Part shown: in pieces, positions 58,150 through 64,000 of the stretch
Layout: each line of letters starts with the position of its first letter
Numbering within the stretch: position 1 is the first letter of the stretch
DNA from: Shewanella violacea DSS12
Lineage (GTDB): Bacteria > Pseudomonadota > Gammaproteobacteria > Enterobacterales > Shewanellaceae
Length of the DNA stretch: 64,000 nucleotides
Reading direction: 5' to 3'
Assembly: GCF_000091325.1 (NCBI RefSeq)
Contig: NC_014012.1
Coordinates: 3,604,500 to 3,668,499, forward strand
The notes under the pieces: model-generated
What the model was told of the DNA's origin: nothing
The model's input: the letters and a program-made list of their open reading frames with translations, nothing else
Database searches by the model: none
Position numbers and translations under genes: made by a program

Positions 58150-58275
58150 CCCTAGCTGAATTCCATAGTTAACTCTCTAATTCAACTCTCTAGTTAGCAT
58201 CAATAGTTCAAATCTCTAGTTAGAATCAATAGTTCAAATCCATAGTTAGCATCAATAGCTAACATCTATCGCTCG
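58150..58275. repeat. 26-bp minisatellite after the ferredoxin gene
   Basis: Units such as CTCTAGTTAGCATCAATAGT repeat with a 26-base period at 58188, 58214 and 58240, with a weaker unit at 58163. There is no gene here. Confidence 0.8.
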
Positions 58276-58309
58276 ACCTTCGCACCTGTTAGTCAGCAAG
58301 CACACCTTT

Positions 58310-58323
58310 ATACCAATCGGTAT
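58310..58323. repeat. Dispersed palindrome ATACCAATCGGTAT
   Basis: A 14-base palindrome with one mismatch pair, related to those at 47869-47882 and 6385-6411. Confidence 0.55.
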
Positions 58324-58344
58324 TATAAATACTTCATCAAAAAT

Positions 58345-58375
58345 TTGACTTGGAGTCGAGTCCGGCTACTAGGAT
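58345..58375 (+). promoter_or_regulatory. Possible MerR-family promoter upstream of the HMA gene
   Basis: TTGACT (58345-58350) and TAGGAT (58370-58375) are separated by 19 bases, the long spacing used by MerR-type activators. The spacer has a GGAGTCGAGTCC dyad, like metal-responsive MerR operators. It lies 42 bases before the gene start. Confidence 0.55.
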
Positions 58376-58416
58376 TAGTATAAGAGCGGTTAATCCACTG
58401 ATGATTGGTGATCCCC

Positions 58417-59031
58417 ATGACTATGTTTCTCAAACTGGTTTTTGTCTCCTTCTTATCCGGACTATTAGTCATAAACGCCGCCGCACAAGTAAGTGCAGAG
58501 TCTGACCAAATCAGTCGTCTCACCATAAAGGTGAGAGGCATAGTCTGCTCATTCTGTGCCTTCGGGGTCGAGAAGAACCTGTCTAGACTGCCCTTCTTAG
58601 ACAAAACACAATTTGGTCAAAATGGAGTATTGATCAACATCAATACTCAAGAGATCACCTTAGCCTTGTTAGCCGATAAACCCGTAGCCTATGCCGACAT
58701 AGCCACTGCCATCACTAAGGGAGGTTACGATCCCATCTCCTATCATGGGGTCATCGAAGGTGTTATCCACAGCCGTGACGGCAAATTATACCTGGTCGAC
58801 CAAGGTAAGCAGCAAGTCTATCACTTACCCCAAACGGCCGAGTTAACCCATATTAGCGGAAAACGAGTACAGCTAGATATTAGCCTCACCTCGACTCAAG
58901 CTAAGGCCAGTAATGCCGAAGAAACTTCAGTCTCTGAATATCGAGTATCCCATGTCTATGACTCCTCAGAGCCTAAAGTTCATCATTCACAATCCAGCAT
59001 CAGTAAGCTAAAGCCTGGCCGTGATTTATGA
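58417..59031 (+). CDS. Secreted HMA (heavy-metal-associated) domain protein
   Basis: This 204-residue protein has a signal peptide (LKLVFVSFLSGLLVINAAAQVSA) and then an HMA-like domain with the metal-binding pair C44-x-x-C47 in RGIVCSFCAFGVEKNL. The domain continues to KGGYDPISYHG. A second half (about 120-204) has a small beta region (KLYLVDQGKQQVYHLPQ) of unknown role. It is presumably periplasmic and may bind mercury or another soft metal. Its end overlaps the next gene start (ATGA at 59028), so the two form an operon. ATG 58417 is chosen over TTG 58405. Confidence 0.8.
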   Translation: MTMFLKLVFVSFLSGLLVINAAAQVSAESDQISRLTIKVRGIVCSFCAFGVEKNLSRLPFLDKTQFGQNGVLININTQEITLALLADKPVAYADIATAITKGGYDPISYHGVIEGVIHSRDGKLYLVDQGKQQVYHLPQTAELTHISGKRVQLDISLTSTQAKASNAEETSVSEYRVSHVYDSSEPKVHHSQSSISKLKPGRDL

Positions 59032-59993
59032 GCAAGCTATATATGAACAGGCTATATATGAACAACTTATGTATTAATAGCCGTTTTATTCATAACCTAT
59101 GTATGAGTATCCGTCTATGGTGTCGGCTTTACATGGTGTTTCTGATGCTAGGTTTCACTGTAATGTTCACATCCCTGCCAGCTCTTGCCCACCAGCCGGT
59201 GATGGATATGGCGCCTCGTTGGGAAGGCGGTTGGGGCTTTCAGCTACGCCAACAAAATATTAGCGCGGACACCTTGCTCGACGGTACAACAAAAATAGCT
59301 AATCAAGCCAAGCTCAGTATAAACATCGACAAGCTCTGGCTCGAAGGCATCTATACCTTTAAACGAGAAGTCAGGCTCAGCGTCAAACTGCCCTATATAA
59401 AACAGAGCCGCACTGTGATTAGAGCTAATGCCCCGGTATATGAAAGTGGCTCTGGCATAGGCGATCTGATCATAGGTCTGCCACTGAAACGATATAGGAA
59501 TGAAATAGACTCCACGGGGAATATTGCCATCACCCCCAGTATCCGCCTACCTACAGGCAGTACAGATGCTAGCTTTCCCCTGGGAGATGGCAGCATAGAT
59601 CTAGGCTTGAGTCTCTCTGCCAGTTTCGAGCAGGCAAAATGGTACCAGTACTACGACCTCTTCTACTGGATCAATAACCAGGGCAGCAAGCAAATAGATA
59701 AAGGCGATGAACTTGGCCTAGACATCAACATAGGCTGGCACCCTTATCACGATAACCTAAGTAACACTGGGGTATTTCTGATGCTGGATATCAGTGCCAG
59801 ACTGGAACAAAAAGGCCAAGACTCGGCTGGGATAACAGGCGGGAAGCGAGTATCTGCCGGTCCCGTATTCGTCTGGTATCGCGCCGGTGCCATGTTGCGC
59901 GTCGAATATAAGCTACCCCTGTATGAAGATGTCGAAGCCATTCAAGTATCATATGGCGATGAGTTTACCTTAGGTATCGGCTTGGTGTTTTAA
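59028..59993 (+). CDS. Outer-membrane transporter-like protein with a repetitive leader
   Basis: The 321-residue frame ends in F (TLGIGLVF) and has alternating beta strands, as in outer-membrane transporter-like barrels of the phenol-degradation superfamily. The first 35 residues are seven pentapeptides made by a 15-bp repeat: KLYMN, RLYMN, NLCIN, SRFIH, NLCMS, IRLWC, RLYMV. The real start may be the ATG at 59103 (MSIRLWCRLYMVF), which gives an ordinary signal peptide ending PALAHQ. It overlaps the HMA gene by four bases, so they are coupled. The cargo is unknown. Confidence 0.75.
   Translation: MSKLYMNRLYMNNLCINSRFIHNLCMSIRLWCRLYMVFLMLGFTVMFTSLPALAHQPVMDMAPRWEGGWGFQLRQQNISADTLLDGTTKIANQAKLSINIDKLWLEGIYTFKREVRLSVKLPYIKQSRTVIRANAPVYESGSGIGDLIIGLPLKRYRNEIDSTGNIAITPSIRLPTGSTDASFPLGDGSIDLGLSLSASFEQAKWYQYYDLFYWINNQGSKQIDKGDELGLDINIGWHPYHDNLSNTGVFLMLDISARLEQKGQDSAGITGGKRVSAGPVFVWYRAGAMLRVEYKLPLYEDVEAIQVSYGDEFTLGIGLVF
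59035..59140 (+). repeat. 15-bp coding minisatellite at the start of the outer-membrane gene
   Basis: Units with the core CTATATATGAAC repeat in a 15-base period from 59040 on. Since 15 is a multiple of three, the reading frame is kept. Confidence 0.8.
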
Positions 59994-60140
59994 AGGTATA
60001 GATCTTCTAAAGACACCTTACTTGCCAAGCCATTAACCCATAACGAAATAACAACCAAAACATTGATTTTAAAGCATTAATACCTAAAGCAGGATTATCA
60101 GGGAGGTAGGAGGTCGGCGAGCCTAATTTTTAAGAGTTTG

Positions 60141-60185
60141 ATTTCAGAGAAGCTAATTTCAGAGAGATTAGTTTCAGAGAGATAC
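60141..60185 (+). repeat. 15-bp direct repeats before the merT-like gene
   Basis: Three units of 15 bases share the core TTTCAGAGA at 60141, 60156 and 60171. A fourth degenerate one runs into the likely ribosome binding site CAGGAG. Confidence 0.75.
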
Positions 60186-60207
60186 AGATTCAGGAGAATA
60201 GTGACAG

Positions 60208-60582
60208 ATGATTGATCGAGACCAGCTCACCACCAACGCCTCCTTACTGGGCGGCTTAAGTCTGGCCCTGATTGGCACGACTTGCTGCGCCCTGCCTATA
60301 TTATTGCTGGCTCTGGGGATGGGCAGTGCCGTCGCTGCTATGGTCTCGGCCATGCCCTGGTTAGTCACAGTTTCTCAGTACAAACACATCACTTTCACCC
60401 TCACAGCATTCATACTGGCTTACAGTTTCTACAGGCTCACCAAAATGACCGCATGTGAGTCAGATTCCAAAAACACACTGAAATGGCAACGACGAGCACT
60501 AGGGCTAAGTAGCGCTATCTTGATATTGTCTATGTTTACCGCCTACCTATTACTCCCCTTAAGCCTCTGGCTGGCAAGATAG
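60208..60582 (+). CDS. MerT-like mercuric transport protein
   Basis: This 124-residue inner-membrane protein has three hydrophobic segments. The vicinal Cys pair C26-C27 in IGTTCCALPILLLALGMGS is the MerT first-helix motif. The second MerT Cys pair is reduced to a single Cys (TACESD). The sequence PWLVTVSQYKHIT supports the family. It would carry Hg(II) or a related metal into the cell. CAGGAG lies 10 bases before the ATG. It is convergent with the CYCSYG gene. Confidence 0.85.
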   Translation: MIDRDQLTTNASLLGGLSLALIGTTCCALPILLLALGMGSAVAAMVSAMPWLVTVSQYKHITFTLTAFILAYSFYRLTKMTACESDSKNTLKWQRRALGLSSAILILSMFTAYLLLPLSLWLAR

Positions 60583-60645
60583 TGAGATCAGTACTGAATC
60601 AGCTTATGCTAGTTCAGTTCAGTCCATGATAAGAAGCAGAACACC

Positions 60646-60882
60646 TTAAGCGCTACAACAAGCGCCCTGGCCTTTCTGAGCTGGTGCTAGCTGGATAGGT
60701 GGGCAAGGCACTGAGCCGTAGGAACAATACACGCAGCAGTCTCCGGCCTTAGGTTTTAACACATTATGGCATTGCTCACATTCATAGAACCATTGGCAGG
60801 CATTAGTTGGCATGGTCTCCATCTTACGATTACCACACTCTGGGCAGGTTAATACCGACTCTAAGATCACCTTAGCTGTCAT
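60646..60882 (-). CDS. GDCCVYCSYG-type cysteine-rich protein
   Basis: This 78-residue protein contains two zinc-ribbon-like pairs (CPECG near 13 and CEQCH near 35), then the strongly conserved segment GDCCVYCSYGSVPCPPIQ, and ends CCSA. I recall the segment from small proteins beside MerR-type regulators, with unknown function; metal binding or buffering is likely. A MerR-spaced promoter lies about 150 bases upstream at 61031-61061. Confidence 0.82.
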   Translation of the reverse strand: MTAKVILESVLTCPECGNRKMETMPTNACQWFYECEQCHNVLKPKAGDCCVYCSYGSVPCPPIQLAPAQKGQGACCSA

Positions 60883-61030
60883 GACTCATTCCCTTTATAT
60901 CAGTTATTGTTACAGTCTCTGCTTGCTCGTTCCCATGACTTATGAGGAGTAAGTTGCACCTTACTCGCCAACATCAAGGGCCTTACACTCGGCTTGCCAT
61001 CAAATCTATCCACATGTGCTTATGCTTAGA

Positions 61031-61061
61031 GTGTAAAGCCTGTACCTAGATACGGAGTCAA
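61031..61061 (-). promoter_or_regulatory. MerR-type promoter for the CYCSYG gene
   Basis: On the minus strand TTGACT (61056-61061) and TTACAC (61031-61036) are 19 bases apart. The spacer contains CCGTATCTAGGTACAGG, close to the dyad of mercury mer operators. This is the classical spacing for activation by MerR. Confidence 0.75.
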
Positions 61062-61098
61062 TAGACAAGTATTAAACTCATCTTAAGAGATGCCATGG

Positions 61099-61524
61099 CT
61101 AATTTTTAGAAAGGCCATGGCTAGTTTTAACCAGTGCATGCTCCGGAACCAGAGAGGAAATGATGGGACAAGAGGTTTCATCAGCATTATGGCGACACTT
61201 ATCGACCAAATTAGCCAGACTCAGCTCTAGTCGTTGCAGCTCGTCTATCTTAATCCGCACCGCCAATAGCTTCTTCTGCGCCAGTAGCTGAATATCGCTG
61301 CAGTGTTCCCCGCTCAAGGAGATCAAGGAAGCTATCTCATTGAGAGTAAAACCCAGCACCTGGGCACGGCGGATAAATATCAGTCTTAGCAAGGTGTCTG
61401 TTGGGTAATCTCGATAACCCTGAACGGGTTTCGCTGGCTGTTTAATTAAGCCTTGTCTTTCATAATAGCGCACCGTTTCAACATTGACCTCGGCGGCTTT
61501 AGCGACTTGTCCGATAGTAAACAT
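61099..61524 (-). CDS. MerR family regulator, mercury-type
   Basis: This 141-residue regulator has an N-terminal winged helix (FTIGQVAKAAEVNVETVRYYERQGL) and a dimerisation helix. Three Cys, C75 (GEHC), C110 (DKC) and C119 (TSCPII), have spacings of 35 and 9 residues, the same as the Hg(II)-binding Cys of MerR from Tn21/Tn501. So mercury sensing is the best prediction. The ATG at 61524 was chosen over TTG 61545. It probably controls the promoter at 61031-61061 and perhaps the HMA operon; merA was not seen. Confidence 0.88.
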   Translation of the reverse strand: MFTIGQVAKAAEVNVETVRYYERQGLIKQPAKPVQGYRDYPTDTLLRLIFIRRAQVLGFTLNEIASLISLSGEHCSDIQLLAQKKLLAVRIKIDELQRLELSLANLVDKCRHNADETSCPIISSLVPEHALVKTSHGLSKN

Positions 61525-61590
61525 ATAGCCTAGGGATAACGTCAATCGTTACCCCTATAATACTCAGCTCCTAGGACCTAGACAATAAAT

Positions 61591-62103
61591 CTATGCCAGC
61601 TCAGGTTCAGCCTTAAGCTGCAGCTGACAAATAACTTGTGCCATCTTTTCTATGCTTTGTCTGATAGGAAATGGCAAGGTATCAAACTCGACACTGAGTA
61701 GCAGGTTCTTCACCTCTAAGCCCAGCTCAGTATCGCCTTCGATGGACAGTTTACGTTGGAAAAAAAGCGTATCGGGATCTTCTTTACCCGCTGCGACCAG
61801 GAGCAGTTCCTTTGAATTTCCCGAGAACACTACTTGTGCATCGTTTCTTGGACGTACCAACCAACGAGAGTCGTAGCTGACTTCAAACTCCAAGCCCATA
61901 TCCTCGACATTAATGGCCACCCAACGTCCAGCCAGAAAATCCAACTCTTCATCTTCCCCCTGCTGCTTAAGCATTAAGCCTAATAGTCGAACTAATACAT
62001 CGGCCTTTAACTTGAATGGCACCAGAGCCAGTGGTTGGCGCAAAAGCTTAGGAGCAAGGTTGAGGAACTGCTTGGCGATATTGCCTGAAAGTGGTAACTG
62101 CAT
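61591..62103 (-). CDS. ubiT: Ubiquinone biosynthesis accessory factor UbiT (SCP2 domain)
   Basis: This 170-residue protein has an SCP2 lipid-binding domain (DADVLVRLLGLMLKQQGEDEELDFLAG region, then VVFSGNSKELLLVAAGKEDPDTLFFQRKL). UbiT is needed for oxygen-independent ubiquinone synthesis with UbiU and UbiV. It is divergent from ubiU, the standard arrangement. The intergenic region holds an FNR-like site. Confidence 0.9.
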   Translation of the reverse strand: MQLPLSGNIAKQFLNLAPKLLRQPLALVPFKLKADVLVRLLGLMLKQQGEDEELDFLAGRWVAINVEDMGLEFEVSYDSRWLVRPRNDAQVVFSGNSKELLLVAAGKEDPDTLFFQRKLSIEGDTELGLEVKNLLLSVEFDTLPFPIRQSIEKMAQVICQLQLKAEPELA

Positions 62104-62197
62104 ATTAATCTGGTATCCAATAGCCTAAATAACTCTCTACCTATAACAGCAGAGCCGAAAAGAAAACGAGTTTACCCATATTTTATGATCACAAACC

Positions 62198-62211
62198 TGT
62201 TTTACATCAAG
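62198..62211 (+). promoter_or_regulatory. FNR-like site between ubiT and ubiU
   Basis: CTGTT-TTAC-ATCAA matches TTGAT-N4-ATCAA with a complete right half and three of five bases in the left half. Anaerobic control by FNR (EtrA in Shewanella) would suit these genes. Confidence 0.45.
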
Positions 62212-62275
62212 TATTGGATAGCCAATCCCTTTTACACTCCCTTTTCGATTTTTTGGAGCACCTTGGAGTAAGAAT

Positions 62276-63277
62276 ATGGAACTGCTGTGTCCGGCTGGTA
62301 ATTTGGCATCATTGAAAATTGCACTCAATGCAGGGGCCGATGCCGTCTATCTAGGATTAAAGAATGACACCAATGCCAGATCATTCGCGGGTCTCAACTT
62401 TACCCCCAAGAAACTTCAGCAAGCAGCCGAATACACCAAGAAGTTGGGAAAGAAGCTCTTCCTGACTATCAACACCTTTCCTAAACCTGGAGAGGAGCAA
62501 CGTTGGTACGAAGCCGTCGATATTGCCGCTAGTACTGGGGTCGACGCCCTAATCGTGGCCGATCTGTCATTGTTAGATTACGCCCACAGCCGCTACCCTC
62601 ACCTGCCACTGCATCTGTCGGTGCAGGCCAGTGCCACCAACTTGGGTGCCCTGCAGCTCTATAAGGAGGAATTCAACATAGAGCGCGCGGTGTTGCCCAG
62701 GGTATTATCGATGAAACAGGTAAGAGATCTGTCTAAGGTCACTCCGGTGGATTTAGAAGTGTTTGCCTTCGGCAGTCTGTGCATCATGGCCGAAGGTCGC
62801 TGTCATCTCTCCTCTTATGTGACTGGCCAGTCGCCCAATACAGGAGGCTCCTGCTCACCTGCCAAGCACGTTCGCTGGCAGGAGCAAGATGGCGCTCGAT
62901 TAACACGCCTCAACGAAGTCCTTATCGATAAGTCCTCCGTAGACGAACAGATGGGTTACCCCGTCGTCTGCAAAGGTCGATATACCACACAAGATAATCA
63001 CGAGCCCACCTACCTGCTCGAGTCGCCCACAAGTTTAAATACATTAAGCCTGCTCCCTGAACTCGCCAAAGCGAATGTGGTGTCTTTAAAAATTGAGGGA
63101 CGACAGCGCAGTCCAGCTTATGTAGAGCAAGTCACCTCAGTGTGGCGACGCGCCATCGATACTTATCTCGATAATCCGGACCAGTATCAAACCCAAGATG
63201 AATGGAACAGGGCGCTATCTAAGGTCTCAGAGGGGCAAACCACCACGCTAGGCGCCTATGAGCGCACCTGGCAGTAA
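62276..63277 (+). CDS. ubiU: Ubiquinone hydroxylation protein UbiU, U32 family
   Basis: UbiU and UbiV form an iron-sulfur complex for hydroxylations without oxygen. The 333-residue protein has MELLCPAGNLASLKIAL, LHLSVQASATN and the Cys set FGSLCIMAEGRCHLSSY, GGSCSPAKH and VVCKGRY, corresponding to the four cluster ligands. The prephenate-pocket segment KIEGRQRSPAYVE is also present. GGAGTAAGAAT precedes the ATG. ubiV follows 169 bases later. Confidence 0.95.
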   Translation: MELLCPAGNLASLKIALNAGADAVYLGLKNDTNARSFAGLNFTPKKLQQAAEYTKKLGKKLFLTINTFPKPGEEQRWYEAVDIAASTGVDALIVADLSLLDYAHSRYPHLPLHLSVQASATNLGALQLYKEEFNIERAVLPRVLSMKQVRDLSKVTPVDLEVFAFGSLCIMAEGRCHLSSYVTGQSPNTGGSCSPAKHVRWQEQDGARLTRLNEVLIDKSSVDEQMGYPVVCKGRYTTQDNHEPTYLLESPTSLNTLSLLPELAKANVVSLKIEGRQRSPAYVEQVTSVWRRAIDTYLDNPDQYQTQDEWNRALSKVSEGQTTTLGAYERTWQ

Positions 63278-63446
63278 TCTTAGCGATTATCAATAATTGA
63301 CCTTAAATAAGCATTTAAGCATTCATTCAAAAACGCAATGACACTGCGCGGCTCTATGGCCAAACCATAAGCACAGATGGCAATAAGACCTGAAATTCAG
63401 GCTGCCAGCAGATGTAATCTTGCATATAAAATACATAGGAAAACAG

Positions 63447-64000
63447 ATGGAAGTATCACTCGGGCCATTATTATATTGCTGGCCGAAAGAGAAGGTTATC
63501 GAATTTTATCGAGCCGTTGCCGATAGCCAGATCCCACTGGTATATCTGGGGGAGACTATTTGTAGTCGCCGCAGGGAGCTTAAGTTTACCGACTATATGG
63601 ACTTAGCCCATATGCTCAAGGCCTCGGGTAAAGAGGTGGTCCTCTCGACTCTGGCACTGCTAGAAGCCCCATCTGAATATACCGAGCTGAAGAAACAGGT
63701 CAACAATGGTGAATTCACCATTGAAGCCAACGACATGGGTGCAGTACAAGCGGCAAAGGAACTAGGCTTGCCCTTTATTTGTGGCCCGACGATCAATAAC
63801 TACAACTTAGCCAGCTTGAAGAAGCTACACAGCTGGGGCATGCAACGCTTCGTCATGCCGGTGGAGCTCTCTAAGCATTGGCTCGACAAGGTCATCTCAA
63901 TCGAAGCACCTGCGTTCGAAATCGAAGTATTTGGTCATGGCTTCATGCCCCTAGCCCTCTCGGCGCGCTGCTTTACCGCCAGACATAAGGGGCTGGCCAA
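63447..64000 (+). CDS. ubiV: Ubiquinone hydroxylation protein UbiV, C-terminus beyond right edge
   Basis: The plus strand reads from ATG 63447 to the window edge without a stop (about 184 residues). It begins MEVSLGPLLYCWPKEKV and contains VVLSTLALLEAP, NNGEFTIEANDMG, RFVMPVELSKHWL and LALSARCFTARHKG, close to E. coli UbiV. The Cys of SARCF is one of the cluster ligands. AGGA lies eight bases before the start. Confidence 0.95.
   Translation, partial: MEVSLGPLLYCWPKEKVIEFYRAVADSQIPLVYLGETICSRRRELKFTDYMDLAHMLKASGKEVVLSTLALLEAPSEYTELKKQVNNGEFTIEANDMGAVQAAKELGLPFICGPTINNYNLASLKKLHSWGMQRFVMPVELSKHWLDKVISIEAPAFEIEVFGHGFMPLALSARCFTARHKGLA

Overview
The window looks like the chromosome of a marine Shewanella or a close relative. 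The evidence is the gene content and order: rlmD divergent from barA, a glyA-nrdR-rib-nusB-thiL-pgpA block, a RibBX-type riboflavin gene, a Shewanella-like protein phosphatase, many GGDEF/EAL and HDOD signalling genes, and the ubiT/ubiU/ubiV set. No rRNA, tRNA, CRISPR array, prophage or intact insertion sequence is visible. The organism is an inference from protein families, because no database search was possible.

Layout. Positions 1-6.4 kb hold housekeeping genes: rlmD (cut by the left edge), barA, a DUF416 gene, a small unknown gene, and recN behind two LexA boxes. Positions 6.5-11.2 kb are accessory: a TorF-like putative porin, then an AraC regulator, a glutamine amidotransferase-like gene, a small gene and a YiiM-type MOSC gene. 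These four genes lie between two halves of a decayed HEPN-nucleotidyltransferase gene. Positions 11.2-18.7 kb form the minus-strand block pgpA, thiL, nusB, ribH, ribBX, ribE, ribD, nrdR, glyA, followed by ettA on the plus strand. Positions 20.8-23.3 kb hold a PIN-domain gene broken by a nonsense codon and bracketed by two related repeats in opposite orientation. Positions 23.7-31 kb hold a modular GH18 chitinase, a phosphatase, an MmcQ/YjbR protein, a DUF3300 protein and rsuA. Positions 31.4-45 kb hold a Fur-box TonB receptor, a secreted unknown protein, an AraC regulator, an RND efflux pair, a Bcr/CflA transporter and a MetJ-box metY. Positions 45-56 kb hold nnrS with an NsrR-like site, a PAP2 phosphatase, a DEAD-box helicase, two GGDEF/EAL proteins, a thioesterase and an HDOD protein. 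Positions 56-64 kb hold trhP, a YfhL-type ferredoxin, a mercury/metal-type gene group controlled by a MerR protein, then ubiT, ubiU and ubiV (cut by the right edge).

How the genes work together. ribD, ribE, ribBX and ribH cover most of riboflavin synthesis, but the RibA half of RibBX lacks zinc cysteines, so GTP cyclohydrolase II must be encoded elsewhere. ubiT, ubiU and ubiV form the oxygen-independent ubiquinone hydroxylation set. trhP belongs to the same U32 family as ubiU and ubiV. MerR, a MerT-like membrane protein, a GDCCVYCSYG-type protein, a secreted HMA protein and an outer-membrane protein look like a metal-handling group without merA in view.

The most unusual feature is repeated DNA derived from the ends of genes. 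Downstream of three unrelated genes (chitinase, Bcr/CflA transporter, HDOD protein) the last 40-110 bases of the coding region plus some downstream sequence have been copied several times. The transporter has the cleanest case: a 152-bp unit in perfect register, with nested inverted repeats, ending in a terminator. Several 15-bp and 26-bp minisatellites occur as well, two of which touch coding sequence. A second pattern is the decayed copy of an araC gene and its divergent promoter on the far side of the RND operon.
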